Shown here: positions 53,146 to 62,321 of the stretch, one piece after another
How positions within the stretch are numbered: the stretch's first letter is position 1
Layout of the letters: each line of letters opens with the position of its first letter
Origin: Kitasatospora albolonga
Lineage (GTDB): Bacteria; Actinomycetota; Actinomycetes; Streptomycetales; Streptomycetaceae
Reading direction: 5' to 3'
DNA: 64,000 bases
NCBI GenBank assembly: GCA_002082585.1
Contig: CP020563.1
Span: 1,110,001 to 1,174,000 of the forward strand
Notes under the pieces: model-generated
The model's input: only the letters and a program-made list of their open reading frames with translations
What the model was told of the DNA's origin: nothing
Database searches by the model: none
Made by a program: the position numbers and the translations under genes

Positions 53146-53817
53146 GTGGCGATCCGCGTCCTACTGGTCGATGACCAGCCGCTGCTGCGCACCGGTTTCC
53201 GGATGATTCTGGAGGCCGAGGGTGATCTCGCGGTGGTCGGTGAGGCCGGTGACGGTCTGCAGGCCATCGATCAGGTGCGGGCGCTCCAGCCCGATGTGGT
53301 GCTGATGGACATCCGGATGCCGCGGATGGACGGGGTGGAGGCGACCCGTCAGATCACCGGCCCCGGGAAGGACGGCCCGGCGAAGGTGCTGGTGCTGACC
53401 ACGTTCGATCTGGACGAGTACGTGGTGGAGGCGCTGCGGGCGGGGGCGAGCGGCTTCCTGCTGAAGGACGCCCCGGCCAATGAGCTGGTTCAGGCCATCC
53501 GGGTGGTGGCGGCGGGCGAGGCGATGCTCGCGCCGAGCATCACGCGCCGGCTGCTCGACAAGTACGCGGACCATCTGCCCTCCGGCGAGGAGCCGGTGCC
53601 GGACGCCCTGCACACATTGACGGACCGTGAGGTGGAGGTTCTGAAGCTGGTGGCGCGCGGGCTGTCCAACGCGGAGATCGCCGCGGACCTGTTCGTCAGC
53701 GAGACGACGGTCAAGACGCATGTGGGCCATGTGCTGACGAAGCTGGGCCTGCGCGACCGGGTGCAGGCCGCGGTGTACGCGTACGAGAGCGGCCTGGTGC
53801 GCCCCGGCGCGCAGTAG
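53146..53817 (+). CDS. NarL/LuxR-type response regulator
   Basis: This 223-residue protein has a receiver domain (VLLVDDQPLLRTGFRMILEAEGD) with phospho-acceptor Asp55 in VVLMDIRMPRMDG and Lys in FLLKDAPANE. The LuxR-type C-terminal domain follows (LTDREVEVLKLVARGLSNAEIAADLFVSETTVKTHVGHVLTKLGLRDRVQAAVYAYESGLV). No histidine kinase is adjacent, so it is an orphan by location. The GTG at 53146 follows GAGGAG. It starts 19 bases after the nuclease gene. Confidence 0.93.
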   Translation: MAIRVLLVDDQPLLRTGFRMILEAEGDLAVVGEAGDGLQAIDQVRALQPDVVLMDIRMPRMDGVEATRQITGPGKDGPAKVLVLTTFDLDEYVVEALRAGASGFLLKDAPANELVQAIRVVAAGEAMLAPSITRRLLDKYADHLPSGEEPVPDALHTLTDREVEVLKLVARGLSNAEIAADLFVSETTVKTHVGHVLTKLGLRDRVQAAVYAYESGLVRPGAQ

Positions 53818-53833
53818 GGGTCCCTGAGACACG

Positions 53834-53877
53834 GCCGTCCGGCCCGCCCCCGCGTCGGTGGGGGCGGGCCGGACGGC
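53834..53877. terminator. Bidirectional terminator
   Basis: A perfect 18-base stem (53834-53851 with 53860-53877, loop of 8) followed by TTT on the plus strand. It lies between the convergent response regulator and peptide-binding lipoprotein genes. Confidence 0.85.
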
Positions 53878-53898
53878 TTTCACGGCTGCGGGCCCGGG

Positions 53899-55494
53899 TC
53901 AGGCCGTCTTGTTGAGCTCCCAGAGCTGGAGCTCGGAAGTGGCGCTGATGGACCGCTCGACCCCGGCGACCCCGCTGCGGGAGGCCACGTACTGCTTGCC
54001 CTGCCAGATCGGCAGGACGGGGACGTCGGTGGCGACGATGTCCTGGAGCTTCTCGTAGGTCGTGGCGGCGGCGCTGCGGTCGGCCTCGCGGCGGGACTTC
54101 GGGATGAGGACCTTCTGCGCTTCCTGCGACCGGTAGGGGGAGTTGAGGAAGTTGTCCTTGTCCAGGAACGGTGCGGTGTAGTTGTCCGGGTCCGGGAAGT
54201 CGGGGAACCAGCCCATGCCGTAGGCCGCGTAGTCGCCGCGCTTCTGCTCCGGCCGGTACTTCGACCACTCCTTGCCCTCGACGTCGACGTCGAAGAGGCC
54301 CGAGCCGTTCAGCTGCTGCTGGAGCGCCTTGAACTCCTTGGCGGTGGCGGAGCCGTAGTGGTCGTTGGTGTAGTGCAGGGTGAACTTCACCGGCGTCTTG
54401 ACTCCGGCCTTGTTCAGGGTCTCGGCGGCCTTGGCGGTGCTGGGCTCGCCGTACTTGTTGAAGAAGGCGTTGGTGTGGCCGGTGATGCTGGAGGGGATCA
54501 GCGAGTAGAGCGGCTCGGCGGTGGTGCCGTACACCTTGCCCGCGATCTCGCCGCGGTCGATGATCTGCGCCATGGCCTGCCGTACGGCCTTGTTGACGAC
54601 CGGGTCCTTGGTGTTGAACCCGAGGTAGCTGATGGCGAGGCCGGGCATCTCGGTGAGCTCGATGCCGTCCTTCGGCTTCACGAGCATGTCGCGGGCCTGC
54701 TCGGGCGACATGGCCCGGGTCATCATGTGGATCTTCTTCTCGTCCAGCGCCCGGCCCATGGCCTCGGCGTCGGGGAAGAGGTCCATCTCGACCTTGTCGT
54801 TGAGGACCTTCAGCTCACCCTTGTACGAGGAGTTCTTGGTGAAGGCGATCCTGACGACCCGTCCGTCCTCGACCTGCGGCTTCATGGTGTACGGCCCCGA
54901 GCCGTCGACCTGGAAGCCGGTGCGCGCCTCCTTCGCCGGGTACTTCGCCTTGGGGACGATGCCCGCGGCGGGGGTGGCGAGCTTGTACGGGAAGGTGGCG
55001 TCGGGGGTCTTCAGGTGGAAGACCACCTGGTCGCCGCCCTTGGTCTCGATCGTGTCGATGTTGGAGAGGAGCCCGACCGGTCCGCTGTCGGAGTTGATGT
55101 CGATGACGCGCTGGATGGAGTACTTCACATCCTCGGCGGTGACGGGGGTGCCGTCGGCGAACTTCAGGCCCGCGCGCAGGGTGCAGCGGTAGCTCTCGTT
55201 CGCGGTGTCGGTGAACGTGCAGCTCCGGGCCGCCTCGGGCACGGGCTCGCCTCCGCCGCCGGGCACGGTGGTGAGGGTCTGCACGGTCTGCCGCAGGACG
55301 TTCCAGACGCCCGCCTCGTACCCGATGGCCGGGTCGAGAGGAGCGGGGTTCTCCTCGGAGGCCACGAGCTGGTCCGTGGTGCCGACGACGATGGCGTTGC
55401 CGCCATCGGCGCCGCTGTCCGTGCTGCCGCAGGCGGCGAGCACGGGGGCGAGCAGGCCGACGACGGCCGGCAGCACCAGGGTCTTGCGGTTCAT
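53899..55494 (-). CDS. Peptide ABC transporter substrate-binding lipoprotein (SBP family 5)
   Basis: In this 531-residue protein the signal peptide ends LAAC with lipobox Cys22. The family 5 fold follows: LKFADGTPVTAEDVKYSIQRVID, MPGLAISYLGFNTKDPVVNKAVRQAMAQIIDR and FPDPDNYTAPFLDKDNF. It should bind oligopeptides or similar outside the cell. No permease or ATPase gene is adjacent, so it is an orphan receptor. The ATG at 55494 follows GGGAG. The 261-base region upstream has a GATCACCATTCC...GATC stretch but no clear operator. Confidence 0.9.
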   Translation of the reverse strand: MNRKTLVLPAVVGLLAPVLAACGSTDSGADGGNAIVVGTTDQLVASEENPAPLDPAIGYEAGVWNVLRQTVQTLTTVPGGGGEPVPEAARSCTFTDTANESYRCTLRAGLKFADGTPVTAEDVKYSIQRVIDINSDSGPVGLLSNIDTIETKGGDQVVFHLKTPDATFPYKLATPAAGIVPKAKYPAKEARTGFQVDGSGPYTMKPQVEDGRVVRIAFTKNSSYKGELKVLNDKVEMDLFPDAEAMGRALDEKKIHMMTRAMSPEQARDMLVKPKDGIELTEMPGLAISYLGFNTKDPVVNKAVRQAMAQIIDRGEIAGKVYGTTAEPLYSLIPSSITGHTNAFFNKYGEPSTAKAAETLNKAGVKTPVKFTLHYTNDHYGSATAKEFKALQQQLNGSGLFDVDVEGKEWSKYRPEQKRGDYAAYGMGWFPDFPDPDNYTAPFLDKDNFLNSPYRSQEAQKVLIPKSRREADRSAAATTYEKLQDIVATDVPVLPIWQGKQYVASRSGVAGVERSISATSELQLWELNKTA

Positions 55495-55755
55495 ACGGGC
55501 GTTCTCCCTCATCACGGTGGGTGAGGAATCAAAGTTAGTAGCCGCCGGTGGCCGCTCCGACCGCACGCGGAGCGGCCCGCCCTCCTCCGGCGGCCGGAAG
55601 GGGCGATATTTGATCACCATTCCGGACAGATCATCCGATCATGGCGGACCACCAGGGACCCTCAGGTGAGGAAGCTCACCTGTCCGGCCTCTTCACATAC
55701 GTGGGCTGTGGCTGATTCACCTCCACGGAAAGTTTCCGGAATGCACACGGTGCGT

Positions 55756-56457
55756 TCAGCCTGTGCCGGTGATGAGCTTGCGGAGGAAGGCGAGGTCGAC
55801 CTCTTCGAGGGAGCCGACGACGACCCGGCCGACGGCGGGGGCGATGGGCGCCACGGACGGTACGGCGACCACCCGGCACCCCGCCGCCTCGGCGGCGGCG
55901 ACCCCGGTCGCGGTGTCCTCGATGACCGCGCAGCGCCACGGGTCGGCGCCGAAACCGGCGGCGGCGGTGAGATAGGGCTCCGGGTGCGGCTTGGTCCGGG
56001 TGACCTCGTCCCCGGCGACCGTGAGCGCGAAGTGGTGGTGGCCGACCGAGTCCAGCACCCGGTCGATGACTCTGCGGTGCGAGGCCGAGACCAGGGCGGT
56101 GGGCACCTCGTACGCGGCCAGTTCGGCGAGCAGCCGGGCCGCGCCGGGCATCAGCTCCACCCCGCGCGCGATGTGCTTCTCGAAGCCGTCGTTGAGGAGG
56201 ACGCTCAGCTCCTCCAGCCGGATGTCGGCACCCGTGACATCGATGAGGTACCCCGCGCTGCGGGTCATCGGGCCGCCGACCACGACCTCCCGCCATGCCT
56301 CGTCCAGCTCGTGCCCGAGCTCGGCGAAGACCTGCTTCTCGACGTCCCACCAGAAGCCCTCGGTATCGACCAGGGTTCCGTCCATGTCGAGAAGGACCGC
56401 CTGCAGGGCGGCACCTTCGGCCGTGCGGGTCAAGGACGCGGGGACCGTACTGGTCAT
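55756..56457 (-). CDS. HAD family phosphatase (beta-phosphoglucomutase-like)
   Basis: This 233-residue enzyme has the HAD nucleophile motif AVLLDMDGTLVDTEGFWW, motif II LVSASHRRVIDRVL, motif III TRTKPHPEPYLTAAAGFGADPWRCAVIEDTATGVAAAEAAG, and a four-helix cap. It dephosphorylates small sugar phosphates or nucleotides; the substrate is unknown. It starts 144 bases after the metH stop on the same strand, with a hairpin between. Confidence 0.9.
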   Translation of the reverse strand: MTSTVPASLTRTAEGAALQAVLLDMDGTLVDTEGFWWDVEKQVFAELGHELDEAWREVVVGGPMTRSAGYLIDVTGADIRLEELSVLLNDGFEKHIARGVELMPGAARLLAELAAYEVPTALVSASHRRVIDRVLDSVGHHHFALTVAGDEVTRTKPHPEPYLTAAAGFGADPWRCAVIEDTATGVAAAEAAGCRVVAVPSVAPIAPAVGRVVVGSLEEVDLAFLRKLITGTG

Positions 56458-56484
56458 CCTGCACACCTTCCGTAAGGGACGAGA

Positions 56485-56525
56485 AGGCCGGCCGCCACTC
56501 CCGTAACGGGGAGGGCGACCGGCCT
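56485..56525 (-). terminator. Hairpin after metH
   Basis: AGGCCGG (56485-56491) pairs with CCGGCCT (56519-56525), and an inner CTCCC/GGGAG stem with an ACGTTA-like loop lies between. It lies 75 bases past the metH stop and 28 before the HAD start. Confidence 0.5.
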
Positions 56526-56600
56526 GCACTGGACCGACCAGTGTACGACGTGTCCGGCTACGGTGCGCGAACGGCGCGAGGCCGTGGTGCGACCGGGTGG

Positions 56601-59600
56601 TTACCGCGCGTTGAAGTACTTGGCTTCGGGGTGGTGGATGACGAGGGCGTCGGTGGACTGTTCGGGGTGGAGCTGGAATTCCTCGGAGAGTTCGACGCCG
56701 ATGCGCTCCGGCTGGAGGAGGTCGGCGATCTTGGCGCGGTCTTCGAGGTCGGGGCAGGCGCCGTAGCCGAGGGAGAAGCGTGCACCGCGGTATTTGAGGG
56801 CGAACATGTCCTCGACGTCGGTGGGGTCTTCGGCGGCGAAGCCGAGTTCGCTGCGGACGCGGGCGTGCCAGTACTCGGCGAGGGCTTCGGCGAGCTGGAC
56901 GGAGAGGCCGTGGAGTTCGAGGTAGTCGCGGTAGGAGTTGGCGGCGAAGAGTTCGGCGGTGGCTTCGCCGATGCGGGAGCCGACGGTGACGACCTGGAGG
57001 CCGATGACGTCGGTTTCGCCGGATTCTTCGGGGCGGAAGAAGTCGGCGAGGCAGAGGCGGCGGCCGCGGCGTTGGCGGGGGAAGGTGAAGCGGGTGCGTT
57101 CGGAGCCGTCCTCGTGGAGGAGGATGAGGTCTTCGCCCTTGGAGACGCAGGGGAAGTAGCCGTAGACGACGGCGGCTTCGAGGAGGTTGTTGGACTGGAG
57201 GTGGTCGAGCCAGCCGCGCAGGTGGGGGCGGCCCTCGGTCTCGACCAGTTCCTCGTACGTCGGTCCGTCGCCGGTCCTGGCCTGCTTCAGGCCCCACTGG
57301 CCCTTGAACAGGGCGCCCTCGTCCAGCCAGGAGGCGTACTCCTTCAGCGGGATGCCCTTGATCACCCGAGTACCCCAGAACGGCGGGGTGGGGACCGGGT
57401 TGGTCGTGGAGACGTCCGAGCGCACCGAGCCCTCGGGCTCCTCGACCTCCAGCACGGGGACGTCCTTCTTGGGGACCCGACGCTGCTTCAGCTCGGGCAG
57501 AGCCGCTCCCGGCACCCCGCGCTTGACCCCGATGAGCGCGTCCATGAGGCGCAGCCCCTCGAAGGCGTCACGGGCGTAACGCACCTCGCCCTCGTAGATC
57601 TCATGGAGGTCCTGCTCGACATACGCCCTGGTCAGCGCGGCGCCGCCGAGGATGACCGGGAAGTCTGCGGCCATCTTGCGCTGGTTGAGCTCCTGGAGGT
57701 TCTCCTTCATGATCACGGTGGATTTGACGAGGAGGCCGGACATGCCGATGACGTCGGCGCGGTGTTCCTCGGCGGCTTCGAGGATCGCGGAGACGGGCTG
57801 CTTGATCCCGAGGTTGACGACGTTGTAGCCGTTGTTGGACAGGATGATGTCGACGAGGTTCTTGCCGATGTCGTGGACGTCGCCGCGGACGGTGGCGAGC
57901 ACGATGGTGCCCTTGCCCTCGTCGTCGGACTTCTCCATGTGCGGCTCCAGATGAGCCACCGCACTCTTCATCACCTCCGCCGACTGAAGGACGAAGGGCA
58001 GCTGCATCTGGCCGGAGCCGAACAGCTCACCGACCACCTTCATGCCCTCCAAAAGGGTGTTGTTCACAATGTCCAGAGCCGGGGTGGTGAGGAGGGCCTC
58101 GTCGAGGTCGGCCTCCAGACCGTTCTTCTCCCCGTCGATGATCCGCCGCTGGAGCCGCTCGTCCAGCGGGAGGGCCATCAGCTCCTCGGCCTTCCCCGCC
58201 TTCATCGACTTCATGTTGACGCCCTCGAACAGCTCCATCAGCTTCTGGAGGGGGTCGTAGCCCTCGGCACGGCGGTCGTAGATCAGGTCCAGGGCGACCT
58301 TGACCTGCTCCTCCTCCAGCCGCGCGATCGGCAGGATCTTCGACGCGTGCACGATCGCGGAATCCAGCCCCGCCTTCACACACTCGTCCAGGAACACGGA
58401 GTTCAGCACCACCCGGGCGGCCGGGTTCAGGCCGAAGGAAATGTTCGACAGACCCAGCGTGGTCTGCACATCCGGGTGCCGCTTCTTCAGCTCCCGGATC
58501 GCCCCGATCGTCGCGATACCGTCCCCCCGCGACTCCTCCTGACCCGTGCAGATCGTGAACGTCAGCGTGTCAATGAGAATGTCGGACTCGCGGATGCCCC
58601 AGTTGGTGGTGAGGTCCGCGATCAGCCGCTCCGCGATCGCCACCTTGTGCTCAATGGTGCGGGCCTGCCCCTCCTCATCGATGGTGAGCGCGATCAACGC
58701 GGCGCCGTGCTCGGCGGCCAGGGCACTGACCTGCGCGAACCGCGACTCCGGCCCGTCCCCGTCCTCGTAATTCACCGAGTTCAGCACCGCCCGGCCACCC
58801 AGCTGCTCCAGACCCGCTCGCAGGACGTCCAGCTCGGTGGAGTCCAGCACGATCGGGAGCGTGGAAGCGGTCGCGAAACGGCCGGCCAGCTCCCTCATGT
58901 CCGCCACACCGTCACGGCCCACATAGTCCACGCACAGATCCAGCATGTGCGCGCCCTCACGGATCTGGTCGCGCGCCATCTCCACACAGTCGTCCCACCG
59001 GGCCTCCAGCATCGCCTCACGGAACTTCTTCGAACCGTTGGCGTTCGTCCGCTCCCCGATCGCCAGATACGCCGTGTCCTGCCGGAACGGAACATGCTGG
59101 TACAGCGACGCGGCACCCGGCTCCGGACGCGGCTCGCGCTCGGGCGGGGTGAGCCCCTGGGCCCGCTCCACGACGGCCTTCATGTGGGCCGGGGTCGTAC
59201 CGCAGCAGCCGCCGATCAGGGAGAGGCCGTAGTCGCGGACGAACAGCTCCTGGGAGTCCGCGAGGCCGTCGGGGCCGAGCGGGAAGTGCGCGCCGTCCTT
59301 GGTGAGGACGGGCAGACCGGCGTTGGGCATGCACATCAGGGGCGTACGGGAGTGGCGGGCGAGGTAGCGCAGGTGCTCGCTCATCTCGTCCGGGCCGGTC
59401 GAGCAGTTCAGCCCGATCAGGTCGATACCGAGCGGCTCCAGGGCGGTCAGCGCCGCGCCGATCTCGGAGCCGAGCAGCATGACGCCGGTCGTCTCGAAGG
59501 CGAGGGAGCAGATCAGCGGCACGTCGATGCCCAGGGCGTCCATCGCCCGGCGCGCGCCGATGATGCTGGACTTGGTCTGGAGCAGGTCCTGGGTGGTCTC

Positions 59601-60113
59601 GACGATCAGGGCGTCCGAGCCGCCCGCGAGGAGGCCCTCGGCGTTCCGCTGGTAGCCGTCGCGCAGGATGTCGTACGTGATGTGGCCGAGCGAGGGCAGC
59701 TTGGTGCCGGGGCCGATCGAGCCGAGGACCCAGCGCTGGCGGCCGTCCTTGGCGGCGAACTCGTCGGCCACCTCACGGGCGATCCGGGCGCCCGACTCGG
59801 AGAGCTCGAAGATCCGGTCGGCGATCTCGTACTCGTTGGCCGCGGAGTGGTTCGCGCCGAAGGTGTTGGTCTCCACGCAGTCGACGCCGACCGCGAAGTA
59901 CTCCTCGTGGACCGTGCGCACGATGTCGGGGCGGGTGATGTTCAGGATCTCGTTGCAGCCCTCGAGGTTCTCGAAGTCCTCGAGCGTCGGGTCCTGCGCC
60001 TGGAGCATGGTGCCCATCGCACCGTCGGCCACCACCACCCGGGTGGCGAGCGCCTCGCGCAGGGCTGCTGCGCGGGTCCGGCTGTCGGGGGCGGGTGTCG
60101 GCAACGAGGCCAT
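56601..60113 (-). CDS. metH: Cobalamin-dependent methionine synthase
   Basis: The 1170-residue enzyme has all four modules. The homocysteine domain has zinc Cys (LIGLNCSTGPDEM, IGGCCGTTPAHM). The methyltetrahydrofolate (pterin) domain follows (IGERTNANGSKKFREAM, VLDSTELDVLRAGL). The cobalamin domain shows DVHDIGKNLVDIILSNNGYNVVNLG, whose His is the cobalt ligand. The C-terminal activation domain binds AdoMet (RIGVELSEEFQLHPEQSTDAL). It transfers methyl from methyltetrahydrofolate to homocysteine. The ATG at 60113 follows GGGAG. In its 239-base upstream region I see no B12-box, so no riboswitch is called. Confidence 0.96.
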   Translation of the reverse strand: MASLPTPAPDSRTRAAALREALATRVVVADGAMGTMLQAQDPTLEDFENLEGCNEILNITRPDIVRTVHEEYFAVGVDCVETNTFGANHSAANEYEIADRIFELSESGARIAREVADEFAAKDGRQRWVLGSIGPGTKLPSLGHITYDILRDGYQRNAEGLLAGGSDALIVETTQDLLQTKSSIIGARRAMDALGIDVPLICSLAFETTGVMLLGSEIGAALTALEPLGIDLIGLNCSTGPDEMSEHLRYLARHSRTPLMCMPNAGLPVLTKDGAHFPLGPDGLADSQELFVRDYGLSLIGGCCGTTPAHMKAVVERAQGLTPPEREPRPEPGAASLYQHVPFRQDTAYLAIGERTNANGSKKFREAMLEARWDDCVEMARDQIREGAHMLDLCVDYVGRDGVADMRELAGRFATASTLPIVLDSTELDVLRAGLEQLGGRAVLNSVNYEDGDGPESRFAQVSALAAEHGAALIALTIDEEGQARTIEHKVAIAERLIADLTTNWGIRESDILIDTLTFTICTGQEESRGDGIATIGAIRELKKRHPDVQTTLGLSNISFGLNPAARVVLNSVFLDECVKAGLDSAIVHASKILPIARLEEEQVKVALDLIYDRRAEGYDPLQKLMELFEGVNMKSMKAGKAEELMALPLDERLQRRIIDGEKNGLEADLDEALLTTPALDIVNNTLLEGMKVVGELFGSGQMQLPFVLQSAEVMKSAVAHLEPHMEKSDDEGKGTIVLATVRGDVHDIGKNLVDIILSNNGYNVVNLGIKQPVSAILEAAEEHRADVIGMSGLLVKSTVIMKENLQELNQRKMAADFPVILGGAALTRAYVEQDLHEIYEGEVRYARDAFEGLRLMDALIGVKRGVPGAALPELKQRRVPKKDVPVLEVEEPEGSVRSDVSTTNPVPTPPFWGTRVIKGIPLKEYASWLDEGALFKGQWGLKQARTGDGPTYEELVETEGRPHLRGWLDHLQSNNLLEAAVVYGYFPCVSKGEDLILLHEDGSERTRFTFPRQRRGRRLCLADFFRPEESGETDVIGLQVVTVGSRIGEATAELFAANSYRDYLELHGLSVQLAEALAEYWHARVRSELGFAAEDPTDVEDMFALKYRGARFSLGYGACPDLEDRAKIADLLQPERIGVELSEEFQLHPEQSTDALVIHHPEAKYFNAR

Positions 60114-60313
60114 GGATGATCTCCCAGGGATGCGACGGCTGTCGGCTTTGCGTCCTTCTTGGGGAAGGCGCACTCCGTCAGCGTAGCCGGACACCTCAAG
60201 GCGTGGTCGGTCCGTCCATGAGGCGGACTGCATGCTGTGCGGGTGCGGCGCGGCCGACCGGCAGGAGGAGACTTTCCCCCGGAGTCCGGCGCAGGTCGGC
60301 ATCGACCGATAGT

Positions 60314-60330
60314 GTTCAGCATTGTCGAAC
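60314..60330. promoter_or_regulatory. GylR-type operator before gylR
   Basis: GTTCAGCATTGTCGAAC has inverted ends GTTC/GAAC, and its GCATTGTCGAAC part recurs exactly at 61281-61292 before glpF. It lies 23 bases ahead of the gylR start codon, consistent with autorepression by this IclR-family protein. Confidence 0.65.
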
Positions 60331-60352
60331 CGAGGTGGAGGAGTACGGCGCG

Positions 60353-61117
60353 ATGGCCAAGAACATCCAGTCGCTGGAGCGGGCGGCCGCGATGCTGCGT
60401 CTGCTGGCGGGCGGCGAGCGGCGGCTCGGGCTGTCCGACATCGCCTCCTCCCTGGGGCTGGCCAAGGGCACCGCCCACGGAATCCTGCGCACTCTCCAGC
60501 TGGAGGGGTTCGTCGAGCAGGACGCGGCCTCGGGGCGCTACCAGCTCGGCGCGGAGCTGCTGCGGCTGGGCAACAGCTATCTGGACGTCCACGAGCTGCG
60601 GGCCCGCGCCCTGGTCTGGACGGACGACCTGGCCCGCTCCAGCGGCGAGAGTGTCCACCTGGGCGTGCTCCACCAGCACGGCGTCCTCATCGTGCACCAC
60701 GTCTTCCGGCCCGACGACAGCCGCCAGGTGCTGGAGGTCGGGGCGATGCAGCCGCTGCACTCCACGGCGCTCGGCAAGGTGCTGTCCGCGTACGACCCGG
60801 TGGCGCACAGCGAGGTGCTGGAGGCGGAGCGCCGTGCCTTCACCGCGCGTACGGTGACGGCCACCGACGAGTTCGAGGCGATGCTCGACCTGATCCGCGC
60901 CCAGGGCTGGGCCGCCGACGCCGAGGAGACCTGGGAGGGGGTGGCCGCCGTCGCCGCCCCGGTCCACGACCGGCGCAGGATGCCGGTGGGCGCGGTGGCC
61001 GTCACGGGCGCGGTGGAGCGGGTGGCGCCGGGCGGTGCGCTGCGGCCCGAGCTGATCGCGGCCGTACGGGACTGCGCCCGGGCGGTCTCCCGGGACCTGG
61101 GCGCCGGGCGCTTCTGA
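60353..61117 (+). CDS. gylR: Glycerol operon regulator GylR (IclR family)
   Basis: The 254-residue protein has an IclR-type winged helix at about 5-60 (IQSLERAAAMLRLLAGGERRLGLSDIASSLGLAKGTAHGILRTLQLEGFV) and the effector-binding domain from about 80. Its location directly before glpF-glpK-glpD is that of GylR in S. coelicolor. There it represses the glycerol operon until glycerol-3-phosphate accumulates. GGAGGAG (60337-60343) precedes the ATG at 60353. Confidence 0.93.
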   Translation: MAKNIQSLERAAAMLRLLAGGERRLGLSDIASSLGLAKGTAHGILRTLQLEGFVEQDAASGRYQLGAELLRLGNSYLDVHELRARALVWTDDLARSSGESVHLGVLHQHGVLIVHHVFRPDDSRQVLEVGAMQPLHSTALGKVLSAYDPVAHSEVLEAERRAFTARTVTATDEFEAMLDLIRAQGWAADAEETWEGVAAVAAPVHDRRRMPVGAVAVTGAVERVAPGGALRPELIAAVRDCARAVSRDLGAGRF

Positions 61118-61267
61118 GCACCGGGGCGGCCACCCCCGTAACGCATCCCGCACGCGCCCGCTCGCGCCCGCGCGCCCGTGGGCGCATCGTGGGGTAACGA
61201 TCGCGTCGCGCACCGAGTCCTGCACCACAGAACCCTTGACGCTTCCTTCACTCGGGGGAAACACTGC

Positions 61268-61293
61268 CGTTCAACGGTCGGCATTGTCGAACG
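61268..61293. promoter_or_regulatory. GylR-type operator before glpF
   Basis: CGTTC (61268-61272) and GAACG (61289-61293) enclose the 12-base word GCATTGTCGAAC (61281-61292) that is shared exactly with the site before gylR. This places both promoters of the glycerol cluster under one regulator. Confidence 0.65.
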
Positions 61294-61315
61294 CCTAACG
61301 GCAATACGCGTTAGG
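61294..61315. repeat. Inverted repeat CCTAACG-N8-CGTTAGG
   Basis: Two perfect seven-base arms around GCAATACG, starting right after the GylR-type site. It may be a second regulator's operator (for example carbon control) or a half of the GylR-bound region. Confidence 0.45.
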
Positions 61316-61450
61316 GTGTGACAGTGCCAAGGGCCGGTCAAGCCCTTACAGGTGGGCTGCCCACACCTCGTGGACACCCATCTGGGGCGCGGATCACCGG
61401 AGGGACCCGGTGTTCCGCTCTCCCCTGGACGAAGGACAAAGGAGTCGCGG

Positions 61451-62242
61451 GTGTCCAGCTCCGACATTTTCATCGGCGAGACCATCGGTACCGCCGTACT
61501 CATCCTGCTCGGCGGCGGTGTCTGTGCCGCCGTCACGCTGAAGCGCTCGAAGGCCCGCAACGCGGGCTGGCTGGCCATCACCTTCGGGTGGGGTTTCGCC
61601 GTGCTGACCGGCGCCTATCTGGCCGGCGGCGTCTCGGGTGCCCACCTCAACCCCGCGGTCACCCTCGGCCTCGCCATTCAGGGCGGTACCGCGTGGGGCG
61701 ATGTCCCCCTCTACCTCGGCTCCCAGCTGCTCGGCGCGATGATCGGCGCCGTCCTGGTCTACGCGGTGTACTACGGGCAGTTCCACGCCCACCTCACCGA
61801 CCCGGAGATCGTCGGGACGAAGTCCACCGACGAGGGCATGGTCGACCAGACCGCCGCCCCCAAGGCCGGACCGGTGCTCGGGATCTTCTCCACCGGCCCC
61901 GAGATCCGCAACGGTGTGCAGAACGTCGTCACCGAGGTCATAGCCACCGTCGTGCTGGTCCTGGCGATCCTGACCCAGGGCCTCAACGCCGAGGGCAACG
62001 GCCTGGGCGTGCTCGGCGCCCTGGTCACCGCCCTGGTCGTCGTCGGTATCGGCCTCTCGCTCGGCGGGCCCACCGGCTACGCCATCAACCCGGTCCGCGA
62101 CCTCGGACCGCGCATCGTGCACGCGGTGCTGCCGCTGCCGAACAAGGGTGGTTCGGACTGGGGCTACGCGTGGGTACCCATCGTGGGTCCGCTCATCGGC
62201 GGCGCGCTCGCCGGCGGGCTCTACAACCTCGCCTTCGCCTAG
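61451..62242 (+). CDS. glpF: Glycerol uptake facilitator (aquaglyceroporin)
   Basis: This 263-residue MIP-family channel has six helices and two half helices: [13 protein letters not shown] (first NPA) and [13 protein letters not shown] (second, NPV instead of the usual NPA). It begins [24 protein letters not shown]. It lets glycerol diffuse inward, where GlpK traps it. AAGGAG (61438-61443) precedes the GTG at 61451. The glpK gene follows after 79 bases. Confidence 0.93.
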   Translation: MSSSDIFIGETIGTAVLILLGGGVCAAVTLKRSKARNAGWLAITFGWGFAVLTGAYLAGGVSGAHLNPAVTLGLAIQGGTAWGDVPLYLGSQLLGAMIGAVLVYAVYYGQFHAHLTDPEIVGTKSTDEGMVDQTAAPKAGPVLGIFSTGPEIRNGVQNVVTEVIATVVLVLAILTQGLNAEGNGLGVLGALVTALVVVGIGLSLGGPTGYAINPVRDLGPRIVHAVLPLPNKGGSDWGYAWVPIVGPLIGGALAGGLYNLAFA

Positions 62243-62321
62243 CCCGAGACCGGGACGCGGACCCGAGACCGGGTACCAGCGCCGTAACCCTCATCACTTC
62301 ACAGACTTCCGGGAGCACACC

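Larger units (their letters stand above)
61118..61450 (+). other. gylR-glpF regulatory interval (333 bases, no gene)
   Basis: No convincing open frame. The content is regulatory: TTGACG near 61235 as a possible -35 box, the GylR-type site at 61281-61292 within CGTTC...GAACG (61268-61293), and a second inverted repeat CCTAACG-N8-CGTTAGG (61294-61315). A leader of about 130 bases leads to the AAGGAG before glpF. Confidence 0.55.

Noticed and set aside
56295..60119. A continuous plus-strand open frame of over 1200 codons opposite metH
   Set aside because: It is the antisense shadow of metH. It is rich in Leu/Gly/Arg/Asp without domains, while the minus strand encodes a full methionine synthase.
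60114..60352. Cobalamin riboswitch before metH
   Set aside because: I looked for the B12-box and the surrounding stems on the minus strand and did not see them in the 239 bases.
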